Numbered from the stretch's first letter, positions 53,040 to 62,543 are shown. The stretch is DNA of 64,000 nucleotides from Sphingomonas sp. LC-1 (GCF_025371035.1 NZ_JANZXB010000006.1:62001-126000), one strand, 5' to 3'. Notes: generated by a model not told the origin, from the letters alone. A program made the numbers and translations.

Positions 53040-53605
53040 GCCGGATAGGGAAAGGCGATCCGCCACCTGTCGGTGTCGATCCTCTCCAGCACCCCGGCCA
53101 TGTCGCGCGCCCGGTCCCGCCCATAGGCATAGGACCGCTCCTCGTCCCCCAGCATCAGCGTGCCCAGGAAGATGCTGCGCGCGTCGGTGTCGGGATAGAG
53201 GCGCCCGGTCAGCCGCTGCGACCCATCCAGCTTGGTCAGACGGACGCCGTTCTCCGACACGCGGCACCGGAAGAAGGGATAGGCGACATAGGTCAGCACC
53301 GCCCGCCCCTGCGACCCCATCTTGATCGTCCGGCACCGATAATCACCATCGGGCAATTTGGGGTCCGCGATCGAGTGGTCGGGGTTGGCGAGCGGACCAA
53401 GTTCCGCCAGGGCCGCCGCCGAACCGCCCGCCCGCGCCTGTGCCAGCCCCTTCACCCAGGCGGTGCGCCAGCCGCGCAGGCGGACGCGATCGTCCTCGGT
53501 CGCCGCCAATCGCCAGTCGGACGCCTGTTCGACCCGCTGCGCCATGGCGGCACCGACCGCACCCACCGCCAGGGCCGTGGCCAGCAGGACGGTGGCGCCC
53601 CTCAT
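52988..53605 (-). CDS. DUF4893 family secreted protein
   Basis: 205 residues from the ATG at 53605, which overlaps the stop of the dehydrogenase gene (ATGA). A signal peptide (MRGATVLLATALAVGAVGAAMA) is followed by the pattern of DUF4893 proteins of sphingomonads: RLRGWRTAWVKGLAQAR, LPDGDYRCRTIKMG, YPFFRCRVSENG, LTGRLYPD and LGTLMLGDEERSYAYGRD. The family has no known function. The 3' end lies on top of the convergent secreted-protein gene. Confidence 0.8.
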   Translation of the reverse strand: MRGATVLLATALAVGAVGAAMAQRVEQASDWRLAATEDDRVRLRGWRTAWVKGLAQARAGGSAAALAELGPLANPDHSIADPKLPDGDYRCRTIKMGSQGRAVLTYVAYPFFRCRVSENGVRLTKLDGSQRLTGRLYPDTDARSIFLGTLMLGDEERSYAYGRDRARDMAGVLERIDTDRWRIAFPYPAYESVVDILELVPAAGA

Positions 53606-54387
53606 TGCGCGGTCCATCCGCCATCGACCGACAGGTTCGCGCCGGTGATCGAGCGCGCCTCGTCCCGGCACAGGAACAGCGCGAGCGCCGCCACCTCCTC
53701 GATCGTCACGAACTGCTTGGTCGGTTGCGCCTTCAACAGCACATCGTCGACCACCTGCTCGCGGGTCAGGCCGCGCGCCTTCATCGTGTCGGGAATCTGG
53801 TTCTCGACCAACGGCGTCCAGACATAGCCGGGCGAGATGCAGTTGGCGGTGATGCCGTCGGTCGCCACTTCCAGTGCCACCGTCTTGGTGATGCCGACGA
53901 CACCATGCTTGGCCGCGACATAGGCCGACTTGTTGGGGCTGGCGACCAAGCTGTGCGCCGAGGCCGTGGTGATGATCCGGCCCCACCCCTTTTGCCGCAT
54001 ATGCGGGATGGCCGCGCGCATCATGTGCCAGGCGGAGGACAGGTTGATCGCGATGATCGCATCCCATTTCTCGACCGGAAACTCGGCGATCGGGGCGACG
54101 TGCTGGATGCCCGCATTGTTGATGACGATGTCCACCGATCCGGTTTCCGCCACCGCGCGGTCGATCATCGCCGTGATCTGATCGGGCCGGGTCATGTCGG
54201 CCGGGTCGTAAAGCGCCGCCGCACCGCTCAGCTTTTCCAGCGCGACCCGCTCCGCCTCGATCGCCTCGGCATCGCCGAAGCCGTTGAGCATCACGCTTGC
54301 GCCCTCCGCCGCCAGCGCCTTGGCATAGGCCAGCCCGATCCCCGACGTGGAGCCCGAGATCACCGCCGTCTTGCCCTTCAGGAACAT
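53602..54387 (-). CDS. bdhA: 3-hydroxybutyrate dehydrogenase
   Basis: 261 residues from the ATG at 54387 (GGGAGA upstream). Short-chain dehydrogenase fold: ISGSTSGIGLAYAKAL, NNAGIQHVAPIAEFP, catalytic serine in ASAHSLVASP, YVAAKHG (Y-x3-K), and VKGL-like NCISPGYVWTPLVENQIPD. NNAGIQHVAPI with GYVWTPLVE is characteristic of D-3-hydroxybutyrate dehydrogenase. It oxidises 3-hydroxybutyrate to acetoacetate with NAD+, feeding acetyl-CoA, which fits the glyoxylate-shunt genes nearby. The DUF4893 gene follows with an overlap. Confidence 0.9.
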   Translation of the reverse strand: MFLKGKTAVISGSTSGIGLAYAKALAAEGASVMLNGFGDAEAIEAERVALEKLSGAAALYDPADMTRPDQITAMIDRAVAETGSVDIVINNAGIQHVAPIAEFPVEKWDAIIAINLSSAWHMMRAAIPHMRQKGWGRIITTASAHSLVASPNKSAYVAAKHGVVGITKTVALEVATDGITANCISPGYVWTPLVENQIPDTMKARGLTREQVVDDVLLKAQPTKQFVTIEEVAALALFLCRDEARSITGANLSVDGGWTAQ

Positions 54388-54515
54388 GCCATTCTCCCTT
54401 GGTATGGCACGCACCATGCTGCCAGATTATCGGTCGTGCAACCGCCGCAAGGCTTTGCGGGTTCAATGCCGCAAGACCCGATAGGCGGGCGAGGCGACAA
54501 AGGGGTGACGGTGCC

Positions 54516-55433
54516 ATGCGGCTCGACGATTATGACAATGATATCGACGTCGGCGAGGCGCAGAGCGGCGGAGGCTTTGGCGGCGGAGGTGGTGGCGGTG
54601 GCCTGTTGTTCGGGCTGTTGCCGCTGATCGGCAGCCGTTTCGGATGCGGCGGGATCATCGTCGTCCTGATCATCCTGGCCGTGCTGGGCATGAACCCGCT
54701 GGGGTTGCTGACCGGCGGCGGCAGCAACACGGCGCCGGTCACCCGCTCCGCCGGTTCGTCGGGTGAACAGAATGCGCGCCAAGTTTGCGAAGTTTCGCCG
54801 GAACGCCGCGAAACCTGCCAAGCGTTCAGCAACGCGGACAATACCTGGGAAAAGATCTTCGCCCAGAGCGGCCAGCGGTTCGAAGCGCCGGGCCTGCGCT
54901 TCTTCAAGCCGGACGCCGGATCGGCCCAATCGGGCTGCGGGGTCGCCCAATCGGCGGTGGGACCCTTCTATTGCCCGACCGACCGCAAAATCTATCTGGA
55001 CACCAAATTCTTCGACGAACTGGCCAACCGCTTCGGCGCGAAGGGCGACTTCGCCCGCAATTATGTCGTCGCGCATGAGTTCGGCCATCATATTCAGACC
55101 CTGCTGGGCACGTCGGAACAGGTCCATCGCGCGCAACAGGCGGCGGGCCAGGCGGAGGGCAATGCCCTTTCGGTCCGGCTGGAATTGCAGGCGGACTGCT
55201 ATGCCGGCGTATGGGCGGCAAAGAACCGCGACCGGCTGGAGCCCGGCGATGTCGAGGAAGGCATGACCGCCGCCCGGGCGATCGGTGACGACACGTTGCA
55301 ACGCGAGGCGACCGGGCGGGTCGTACCCGACAGCTTCACCCACGGCACTTCGGAACAGCGAATGCGCTGGCTGCGCCGGGGTATGGAGACCGGCGACCCG
55401 GCCCAGTGCGACACGTTTTCGGGGGCCATCTGA
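54516..55433 (+). CDS. Neutral zinc metallopeptidase, YpfJ family
   Basis: 305 residues. A glycine-rich N-terminus (SGGGFGGGGGGGG) precedes a membrane helix (CGGIIVVLIILAVLG, about 44-60). The periplasmic domain holds the zinc site VVAHEFGHHIQTLLG, preceded by FYCPTDRKIYLDTKFFDEL and followed by LELQADCYAGVWAA with the third ligand. The family is called neutral zinc metallopeptidase (YpfJ); substrates are not known. It is divergent from bdhA. Confidence 0.9.
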   Translation: MRLDDYDNDIDVGEAQSGGGFGGGGGGGGLLFGLLPLIGSRFGCGGIIVVLIILAVLGMNPLGLLTGGGSNTAPVTRSAGSSGEQNARQVCEVSPERRETCQAFSNADNTWEKIFAQSGQRFEAPGLRFFKPDAGSAQSGCGVAQSAVGPFYCPTDRKIYLDTKFFDELANRFGAKGDFARNYVVAHEFGHHIQTLLGTSEQVHRAQQAAGQAEGNALSVRLELQADCYAGVWAAKNRDRLEPGDVEEGMTAARAIGDDTLQREATGRVVPDSFTHGTSEQRMRWLRRGMETGDPAQCDTFSGAI

Positions 55434-55440
55434 ACCCTGC

Positions 55441-55472
55441 GCCGTCATCCCGGCATCAGCCGGGTTGACGGC
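55441..55472. terminator. Strong stem between convergent genes
   Basis: Left arm GCCGTCATCCCGGC and right arm GCCGGGTTGACGGC pair at 13 of 14 positions around ATCA. It sits between the stops of the convergent peptidase and reductase genes and could end transcription from both sides, although it lacks a T-run. The sequence also resembles REP-like palindromes. Confidence 0.5.
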
Positions 55473-55481
55473 CAAGGAGGA

Positions 55482-56465
55482 TCAGAGCTTGACCAGCATC
55501 TTCCCCTTGTTGCCGCCCGAGAAGAGCGCGAGGAAGGCCTCCGGCGTCTTGTCCAACCCTTCGAATACCGTCTCTTCGCGCTGCAACTTCCCGTCGTTCA
55601 GCATCGCGGCCATGTCGCGATAAAAGCCGGCATGGTCCCGGAAGTCGGAGACGATGAAGCCCTGCATCCGCACGCGGTTGCCGATCAGCCGCGCCAGATA
55701 TTTGAGGCTGGTCGGCTTCGCCTCGTTATAGACGTCGATCATTCCGCAGATCGCGAAACGGGCCCCCTGCCGCGCATGGGCCAGAGCCGCATCAAGATGA
55801 TCGCCGCCGACATTGTCGAAATAGACGTCGATCCCGTCCGGGGCCGCTTCGCCCAGCGCCTCGACGACCGGCTTGCCCGCCTTATAGTCGATGACCGCAT
55901 CGGCACCCAGCGAACGCACCCATTCACCCTTGTCCGCGCCACCGGCCGAGCCGATGACCGTCATCCCCTTGGCCTTGGCGATCTGGACCACGGTCGACCC
56001 CACCGCGCCCGCCGCCGCCGACACGAACACCGTCTCGCCCGGCCTGGCCTCCGCAATCTGGAGCAGGCCGTAATAAGCGGTCATGCCCGGCATGCCGAAC
56101 TGCCCCAGAAACGCCTGCGGATCGACCGCCAGATCGGGTAGCGGCTGGACATGCTGGGCGGGCAGGATCGCCTCGTCGCGCCAACCCGCCATATGGCTGA
56201 CGAGCGTGCCAACCGGAATATTCTCCGCGCGGCTCTCCACCACTTCGCCGATCGCGCCGCCCTGCATCGGCTCGTCCAACTGGAAGGGCGGGACGTAGCT
56301 TTTCGCGTCGTTCATCCGCCCGCGCATATAGGGGTCGACCGACAGCCAGCGGTTCGCAATCCGAACCTGCCCCTCGCCCAGTTCGGGCAGCGCCTGCTCG
56401 ATCAAGGCGAAATCGTCCTGGCGTGGCATTCCCTTGGGCCGGGCCGCGAGTGTCCATGCCTTCAT
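55482..56465 (-). CDS. NADP-dependent medium-chain reductase (CurA/leukotriene B4 dehydrogenase-like)
   Basis: 327 residues from the ATG at 56465 (AAGGA upstream). Zinc-independent MDR features: LSVDPYMRGRMNDAKSY, FGMPGMTAYYGLLQIAE, NADPH motif VSAAAGAVGSTVVQIAKAKG, DVYFDNVGGDHLDAAL and QGFIVSDF. Such enzymes reduce the C=C bond of enones with NADPH. The nearest known type is the curcumin reductase CurA group; the natural substrate here is unknown. Confidence 0.9.
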   Translation of the reverse strand: MKAWTLAARPKGMPRQDDFALIEQALPELGEGQVRIANRWLSVDPYMRGRMNDAKSYVPPFQLDEPMQGGAIGEVVESRAENIPVGTLVSHMAGWRDEAILPAQHVQPLPDLAVDPQAFLGQFGMPGMTAYYGLLQIAEARPGETVFVSAAAGAVGSTVVQIAKAKGMTVIGSAGGADKGEWVRSLGADAVIDYKAGKPVVEALGEAAPDGIDVYFDNVGGDHLDAALAHARQGARFAICGMIDVYNEAKPTSLKYLARLIGNRVRMQGFIVSDFRDHAGFYRDMAAMLNDGKLQREETVFEGLDKTPEAFLALFSGGNKGKMLVKL

Positions 56466-56537
56466 AACCGTCATCCTTTTCATCATTTGCGCCGGACATG
56501 GGAAAGGGCCCGGATGATGTCCACCCGAGCCCTCCAA

Positions 56538-56564
56538 GAAAACTCACCCTTCAGTGACGTTTTC
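56538..56564 (-). terminator. Hairpin after the DUF2171 gene
   Basis: GAAAAC-TCAC, loop CCTTCA, GTGA, one bulged C, GTTTTC. It begins six bases after the minus-strand stop of the DUF2171 gene and could end its transcript before the reductase gene; the T-run is weak. Confidence 0.45.
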
Positions 56565-56569
56565 TGTCC

Positions 56570-57847
56570 TCAATAACCCCGGTTGGTGTCCGAGGTGCTG
56601 CCCGTCGTACCGGTGGTACCAGCGGTGGTCGTGCCGCCGGTGGTGCCACCGGTGGTGCCGGTCGTGCTCTGACCGGCCGTGCTGGCGGAGCCGGTCGTAC
56701 CCTGGCTGTTCTGGCCATAGCTGTTCGACTGACCGTAGCTGCTCGACTGGCCATAAGGATTCGACTGGCCGTACCGGTTCGAGCCGGTCTCGCTGGTGCG
56801 ATCGCCGAACATGGCGCGCGCATTCTCCTCGTCGCGCCAATGGGTCTTGGCTTCCTCGGCGGTCTTGGTCAGCGTGATCTTGTCGTCGACCGACTTCAGC
56901 CAGCGCGACGGGATCGAGTGATGCTGGCCGCCCGCGTCCTTGTCGTTCTTGGTCAGCAGAATGCGGTCGCCCCGCACCTTGTCCACCGTGCCGACATGCG
57001 CGCCGTCCGAACCGAGCACTTCCTGATGCTCGGTCACCTTGGACAGCAGGCCGCGCTGGCCCTGGCGCTCGGTGCGCCAGCTGCTGAACTCGTTCTCGAA
57101 CTTGGTGCGGTTCTCGCTGCGATATTCGTCATAATCGCGGTCGAGCGCGGCGATCTGGCCCGAGCGCCAGTTGTTATAGTCATGATCCTGCGCGGCATAA
57201 TAGCGCTCGTCGAACTTGGCGTCGGCCTCGCGGCGGCGTTCGGCCTCCTCGTCGCCGAACCACGAACGCACCTCGTCGCCGGCGCGGGCAAAGAATCCGC
57301 GATCCTCATAATCATAGCCCTGCGGCTGACGGCCATAGTCGCGGCCCGACTGCTGGCGACCATAGTCGCCCCGGTCCTGCCGGTCGTCGCGGCCATAGCG
57401 GTCGCCGGTATAGCCATAGCCCCGCGCGGAGTCGCCATAGCCGCGTGCCGTGTCGCTATAGCCCGACGGACGATAGCCTTCGCGCCCATAATCGCGCTGG
57501 CCACCGCGATAGCCGTCCCGGCCATAGTCGCCCGAGCGGCCCTCGCCATAACGGCCTTCATTCTCGCGACCCTGACCATAGCGTCCGCCGAATTCCTGAC
57601 GCGAACCGCGATAGCCCTCATTCTGGTCATAGCCCTGGCGGCCATAACCCTGGTGGCCATAATCGCGCGCGCCATAACCCCGGCGGCCATCGTTCCGGTT
57701 GTCGTTACGGTCGTCGTCAAAGGCGCCCGCCGCTTCGTAATCGCGTGCGCTGGAATAGGTATAGTCCCGCCCCGAGCCATAGTCCCGGCCATAGTCGAAG
57801 TCGCGACCGCCACGATTGGCGTCGCGGGAATAGCGATCGTAAGCCAT
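56570..57847 (-). CDS. DUF2171 protein with RGY-rich low-complexity arms
   Basis: 425 residues from the ATG at 57847 (AGGAGG 7 bases upstream). Residues 1-183 are rich in Arg, Gly, Tyr and Asp (RDYG, GYGR and YGRD repeats). Residues about 188-262 form a charged helical segment (SWFGDEEAERRREADAKF, YRSENRTKFENEFSSWR). Residues about 270-330 match DUF2171 (VLGSDGAHVGTVDKVRGDRI). The tail is YGQS repeats and a Thr/Gly stretch. Sphingomonad genomes carry similar proteins of unknown role, often linked to stress. The RGY arms would be disordered and could phase-separate. Confidence 0.85.
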   Translation of the reverse strand: MAYDRYSRDANRGGRDFDYGRDYGSGRDYTYSSARDYEAAGAFDDDRNDNRNDGRRGYGARDYGHQGYGRQGYDQNEGYRGSRQEFGGRYGQGRENEGRYGEGRSGDYGRDGYRGGQRDYGREGYRPSGYSDTARGYGDSARGYGYTGDRYGRDDRQDRGDYGRQQSGRDYGRQPQGYDYEDRGFFARAGDEVRSWFGDEEAERRREADAKFDERYYAAQDHDYNNWRSGQIAALDRDYDEYRSENRTKFENEFSSWRTERQGQRGLLSKVTEHQEVLGSDGAHVGTVDKVRGDRILLTKNDKDAGGQHHSIPSRWLKSVDDKITLTKTAEEAKTHWRDEENARAMFGDRTSETGSNRYGQSNPYGQSSSYGQSNSYGQNSQGTTGSASTAGQSTTGTTGGTTGGTTTAGTTGTTGSTSDTNRGY

Positions 57848-58096
57848 CCTAAACCCTCCTGAAAATCGGTCCTGCGGGGGCCGACGCCGCTCGTCTGGCG
57901 GGCCGTGCCTTCCGATGGTTTCAATGAGGCAGATCAAGACATTGTTCCGTCGACACGGCGCTTCGCACGACGGAATGCCCGAAGCGAAGGGTTGATCGTG
58001 GCCGAAAAAATTTGCCGCCCGCAGGCGATGCGGTGTTGCGTCGCTTTCGATCACCAGCTAATGGCGTCGCTCCCGACCATGGTCGGGATATGGGGC

Positions 58097-58172
58097 GGGG
58101 CTGTAGCTCAGATGGGAGAGCGCTGCAATCGCACTGCAGAGGTCAGGGGTTCGATTCCCCTCAGCTCCACCA
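58097..58172 (+). tRNA. tRNA-Ala (CGC)
   Basis: A 76-base cloverleaf with encoded CCA. Acceptor arms GGGGCTG and CAGCTCC pair fully, with one G-U; discriminator base A. The D arm has TAGCTCAGATGGGAGAGCG. The anticodon stem CTGCA/TGCAG encloses the loop ATCGCAC, giving anticodon CGC (alanine codon GCG). The T arm is AGGGG-TTCGATT-CCCCT. The 249 bases before it, back to 57848, contain no gene that I can support. Confidence 0.95.
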
Positions 58173-58249
58173 CCCCTTTCACCGGATTGTGCGACGGTGA
58201 TATTTCCTCCCATCGCTGACATTGTGCGATCCGGCAGGTTGACCTGGCG

Positions 58250-59008
58250 ATGATGCCCGATCCTATTCCCGCCGCTACCCTGATCCTGATGCGCGAAGCG
58301 GCGCAGCGTGGGGCGCCGCCCGAAATCCTGATGGTCGAACGCGGCGCGACGCTGGCCTTTCTCGGTGGAGCGATGGTGTTTCCGGGCGGCCGGGTCGATC
58401 CCGGCGATCATGCGATGGTCCCTCCCCATGCCCCCGATCCAGACGACAGCGCCGCCCGCATCGCCGCCATTCGCGAAACGATCGAGGAGGTCGGGCTGGC
58501 GATCGGGCTGGTGCCCCACCTGGACGACATGACGGTCGCGTCCATCCGCGCGGATCTGGCCCAAGGGCAAGCCTTCGCGGCGGCGCTGACCGAACGGCAT
58601 GTGGAGATAGACGAGACCGTACTGACCCCCTTCGCCCGCTGGTGCCCCGAGCATGTACCAGTTCGGCGGTTCGATGCGCGCTTCTATCTGGCGGAGGTCC
58701 CGCGCGACGCCTCCACGCCCGTTATCGACGGCGGGGAGACCGCGCGGGCCGAATGGCTGACCGCCCGTGCGACGCTCGCGGCGGCGGATCGGGGCGAGAT
58801 CCATATCATCTTCCCGACCCGGCGGACGCTGGAACGATTGGCGCAGTATGGCGATTTCCTATCCGCGAAGGCCGATGCGCGTGCATGGCCGATCCGGCGG
58901 ATCATTCCCTTTCAGGCGGAGCGTGACGGCGTGCCATCGATCTGCATACCCGACGATCTGGGCTATCCGATCACCTCGGAACCCCTTTCCGCCGCCAGAC
59001 GCGGCTGA
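58250..59008 (+). CDS. NUDIX hydrolase (NUDT19/CoA-pyrophosphatase-like)
   Basis: 252 residues; ATGs at 58250 and 58253 are both possible. AATLILMREA, AFLGGAMVFPGGRVDPGD and, after an insert of about 20 residues, AIRETIEEVGLAIG supply a split Nudix box (G...REUxEExGU). The widened box is typical of the NUDT19 type that hydrolyses CoA or acyl-CoA pyrophosphate. The C-terminus contains FDARFYLAEVP and IIFPTRRTLERLAQ. Its stop overlaps the start of the extensin-like gene (TGATG). Confidence 0.87.
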   Translation: MMPDPIPAATLILMREAAQRGAPPEILMVERGATLAFLGGAMVFPGGRVDPGDHAMVPPHAPDPDDSAARIAAIRETIEEVGLAIGLVPHLDDMTVASIRADLAQGQAFAAALTERHVEIDETVLTPFARWCPEHVPVRRFDARFYLAEVPRDASTPVIDGGETARAEWLTARATLAAADRGEIHIIFPTRRTLERLAQYGDFLSAKADARAWPIRRIIPFQAERDGVPSICIPDDLGYPITSEPLSAARRG

Positions 59009-59739
59009 TGCGCGCGTTGCGGCGATGGACGACCCTGTTGGTCGTGATCGCCGGGGCAGCGGTGCTGGCGCTCCTGCTCTGGGGCATGATGCGGCAGCGG
59101 CCGCAGGACGTGCCTTGGGCCCCGCTTGACCTCGGTCAGCCGGTGGGACTGTTTACCGGGCGCAAGCTGACCGCCTTGACCCAGGACGCTGCCAAGTGCC
59201 GCGGGCTGCTCGACCAGGCGGGGATTGCCTATACCGCGCTGCCTGCGCGAACGCCGGAGGCGCAGTGCGGCTATGACGATGCGGTCCGCTTCGCATCCGG
59301 CGGCGCACGCGCGATCGGCTACCGCCCCGCTGCACTGGGCGTCTCCTGCCCAGTCGCCGCCTCGCTCGCGCTTTGGGAGTGGAACAGCGTCCAGCCCGCC
59401 GCACGCGCCCTGTTGGGGGCGGAGGTGGTCGCGATCGACCATCTGGGCAGTTACAATTGCCGCCGGATCAATGGGCGGAGTTCCAGCGACTGGAGCGAAC
59501 ATGCCCGCGCCAATGCCGTGGATATTGCGGGATTTCGCTTAAGCGACGGACGCCGGATCAGCGTGGTGCGCGACTGGCGCGATCAGGGCGCGGTGGGGCG
59601 CTTCCTCCGCCAGGTCCGCGACGATGCGTGCGATCTGTTCGCAACCACCCTGTCACCCGACTACAATGCGGCCCATGCCGACCATTTCCATCTGGATCAG
59701 GCCTATCGCGGGCCGATGGGCTGGCGCGCCTGCCGCTGA
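59008..59739 (+). CDS. Extensin-family (extensin-like C-terminal domain) protein
   Basis: 243 residues. An N-terminal membrane anchor (about 8-28, WTTLLVVIAGAAVLALLLWG) precedes the extensin-like domain: CRGLLDQAGIAYTAL, CPVAASLALWEW, DHLGSYNCRRINGRSSSDWSEHARANAVDIAGF and SPDYNAAHADHFHLDQ. The SEHxxANAxDI and HxDHFHLD motifs recall LAS-type peptidoglycan peptidases (MepA, D-Ala-D-Ala types), so a cell-wall role is likely. Translationally coupled to the NUDIX gene. Confidence 0.87.
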   Translation: MRALRRWTTLLVVIAGAAVLALLLWGMMRQRPQDVPWAPLDLGQPVGLFTGRKLTALTQDAAKCRGLLDQAGIAYTALPARTPEAQCGYDDAVRFASGGARAIGYRPAALGVSCPVAASLALWEWNSVQPAARALLGAEVVAIDHLGSYNCRRINGRSSSDWSEHARANAVDIAGFRLSDGRRISVVRDWRDQGAVGRFLRQVRDDACDLFATTLSPDYNAAHADHFHLDQAYRGPMGWRACR

Positions 59740-59758
59740 CGGGCGCGCCGGGATGCGA

Positions 59759-60334
59759 TCAATTGGCCAGCGACGTGCCGTTGCTATCCACCTTTTCCAC
59801 CCAATGGGGGAAAAAGGCGGGCTGACGGCTCGACCAGCCGGAGGCGGTGGCCGCCGCCTCACTGATCGACTGGAGCAGCTTGCGCCGCAATTCGGGGTGC
59901 AGGTGCGGCAGCGCCGCCGCCGCGCAGAAGACCGAGGGAAGCCAAGGGCGAACCTCTGCCCCGATCAGCCGCTCATACAGGAAGCGGAAAGCCGAAAAGC
60001 TGGTCAGCCGCCCCTGCCCCAGGTCGAACGCCGCGATAGTCACGGACGAAGCCATGAAAGGCTCCAGCGCCTCCAGGCCGCTGTCCACCGGGATCAGGTG
60101 ACGGATTTCGGGCAGGTTGCGATACAGCCGGGCCTGGGCGCGGATGCTTGCCGCTTCGACCACATCGCGCGACCAGCGCGCCATCGCATCCTCGCGGTCC
60201 AGCCCGATGTCGAGCGAGCGGCGGATGTAACGCTGCGTCGCTGCGGCGAAGCCCGCAAACTCCTTCATCTCGGCCAATGTCATCGTGCCTTCGGCCGGTC
60301 GGTTCCTCGATCCCATATCCTTTACCCCGCCCAT
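59759..60334 (-). CDS. Conserved-type hypothetical protein
   Basis: About 191 residues if started at the ATG at 60334; starts at 60361, 60316 and 60283 are also possible. I do not recognise the family. The sequence is mostly helical: EMKEFAGFAAATQRYIRRSL, RWSRDVVEAASIRAQARLY, PFMASSVTIAAFDLGQG and FSAFRFLYERLIGAEVRPWLP. No signal peptide or clear membrane segment. It converges with the extensin-like gene, with 19 bases between the stops. Confidence 0.6.
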   Translation of the reverse strand: MGGVKDMGSRNRPAEGTMTLAEMKEFAGFAAATQRYIRRSLDIGLDREDAMARWSRDVVEAASIRAQARLYRNLPEIRHLIPVDSGLEALEPFMASSVTIAAFDLGQGRLTSFSAFRFLYERLIGAEVRPWLPSVFCAAAALPHLHPELRRKLLQSISEAAATASGWSSRQPAFFPHWVEKVDSNGTSLAN

Positions 60335-60609
60335 CGTAACTACCCGATCATCCTGCGCCAATTAGGTTAACGCAACGCTGAACGGGCCTTAGGCAAACGA
60401 CCACGAAATTCGCCGCGCCGCAACATTGATTGCGACGAACGGTTATCGCGGCAATCATTTTCCACAAAGGCCGGAAAAATAGAGGCAAAAGGGATGCAGG
60501 CCGTCTTCATGGTCACGCGGCCGGAAATCGAACGGCCCAGCCACCCCCGGGCCGGGCGGAGTAGGAGGCCAGAGGCCGTTCCTCCGCCCGGATCGCAGGA
60601 TCAGCGATC

Positions 60610-60876
60610 CTATTCCTTGAAGCCGGACGATTCCGCCGGGCCATCGCGGCCAGGCTGGGTGATGGAGGGCGGATCGCTGGCGTCCATCGATTCGTCGAGG
60701 CTTTCGTCGAGCTGTGCGTCGACATCCTCGGGGTTCTTCGCCAGACCGCCGGCAATGTCCGGGTCCTGCCCGGCATCCTGCTCGGGCGGACGCGGACGGT
60801 TGCCCTGTTCGGCCTGTTCGCCGCCCGGCGCCACCGATACGCTGTCGAGCGCGCGGTCGTCGATGCTGTCGTTCAT
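60610..60876 (-). CDS. Small acidic disordered protein
   Basis: 88 residues starting MNDSIDDRALDSVSVAPGG. Rich in Asp, Glu, Pro and Gly (NPEDVDAQLDESLDESMDASD) and with no hydrophobic core, so probably unfolded. Codon usage is that of the neighbours. Function unknown. The 275 bases between 60335 and 60609 hold nothing that I can support. Confidence 0.55.
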   Translation of the reverse strand: MNDSIDDRALDSVSVAPGGEQAEQGNRPRPPEQDAGQDPDIAGGLAKNPEDVDAQLDESLDESMDASDPPSITQPGRDGPAESSGFKE

Positions 60877-60940
60877 GTCACTTCCCCATCACGAGTGGAC
60901 CGGACCAACGAGCCAGCCCGCGCAAGCGTTCCTGCCCGCT

Positions 60941-61720
60941 TCAGTCGAGACGGCGGACGACCACCCGTTGATCGCAAAGCTGCGCCTCGCCGAAGACGGT
61001 CATAAAGGCGATGTCGGTCGCATCCCGACCGACGCAGACGCGCGCAATCTCGTCGGCGCGGGCCATGCCGGTCGCGTCCACCAGATGCCAGCTCCCCTCC
61101 AGCCACAATTCCGCAACCGCATGGAAATCGGGCGGATCGACGCCGGGCGCATAGGCCGAGACGCAGCGTGCCGGAATCTCCGCCGCGCGTGCCAGCGCGA
61201 CGAGCAGATGGGCATAGTCGCGGCACACGCCGCTGCGCATCCCGAAGGTATCGAGCGCGGTGGTCAGTCCGCTCGAACTGCCTGATTGATAAGTCAAACG
61301 GGTCGAGACCCATTCGATCAGCGCCGCCGCCATCGCCCCGCCCGACAGACCCGCGAAACGCCGCCGCACAAACCCCTCCAGCCGGTCGGACTCGCAATAG
61401 CGGCTGGGCAGCAGATAGGGGATGAGATCGCCGGTCAGCGCCCGCGCCGGGGTCGGCCGCATGGCGTCCAGTCGCAGGACCGGTCGCGCAATCTCCACCA
61501 CCGCTTCATAGCGCGCCATCAGGGCATGGTCCGCACGCACCCAGCATCGCTGTCCGATGCCCTCCTCGCCCGTCACCGCAGTGACGCCGTGGTCGGACCA
61601 GATGGTCAGCGCCTGATGCTCCAGCCGCTGATCCGCCATCGCCGCCACCTCGATCTGGAGCAGAATATCGGCGGCCTCGCGAAGGCCATAGTCCAGCGTG
61701 ACTTCGATCGACAGGCGCAT
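60941..61720 (-). CDS. Transglutaminase-like cysteine peptidase family protein
   Basis: 259 residues from the ATG at 61720 (GAAGGA upstream). An N-terminal beta domain (MRLSIEVTLDYGLREAADIL) is followed by the transglutaminase core: catalytic cysteine in RSGVCRDYAHLLVALARA, histidine in DFHAVAELWLEGSW and aspartate in LVDATGMA. No signal peptide. Bacterial members act as peptidases or ligases; none of the neighbours indicates the substrate. Confidence 0.88.
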   Translation of the reverse strand: MRLSIEVTLDYGLREAADILLQIEVAAMADQRLEHQALTIWSDHGVTAVTGEEGIGQRCWVRADHALMARYEAVVEIARPVLRLDAMRPTPARALTGDLIPYLLPSRYCESDRLEGFVRRRFAGLSGGAMAAALIEWVSTRLTYQSGSSSGLTTALDTFGMRSGVCRDYAHLLVALARAAEIPARCVSAYAPGVDPPDFHAVAELWLEGSWHLVDATGMARADEIARVCVGRDATDIAFMTVFGEAQLCDQRVVVRRLD

Positions 61721-61739
61721 GGGCCATGTTCCTTCCACG

Positions 61740-61770
61740 AAAAAAGGCCCGGCGGACACACCGCCGGGCC
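61740..61770 (-). terminator. Rho-independent terminator of the Bax-inhibitor-like gene
   Basis: On the minus strand a perfect 10-base stem (GGCCCGGCGG with loop TGTGT) is followed by six T. It lies 27 bases after the stop of the gene at 61797-62543. Confidence 0.85.
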
Positions 61771-61796
61771 CCATGTCCAAATCCGTTACCTGACGA

Positions 61797-62543
<747 letters not shown>

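Noticed and set aside
52988-54517. A single 509-codon minus-strand gene
   Set aside because: Its first 300 codons lie over bdhA in the wrong frame. Only the part from 53605 down is a real gene (DUF4893).
56840-57862. A 340-codon hydrophobic plus-strand frame opposite the DUF2171 gene
   Set aside because: The Ala/Ile-rich product is the complement of the RGY repeats; it has no credible start and the opposite strand carries a conserved domain.
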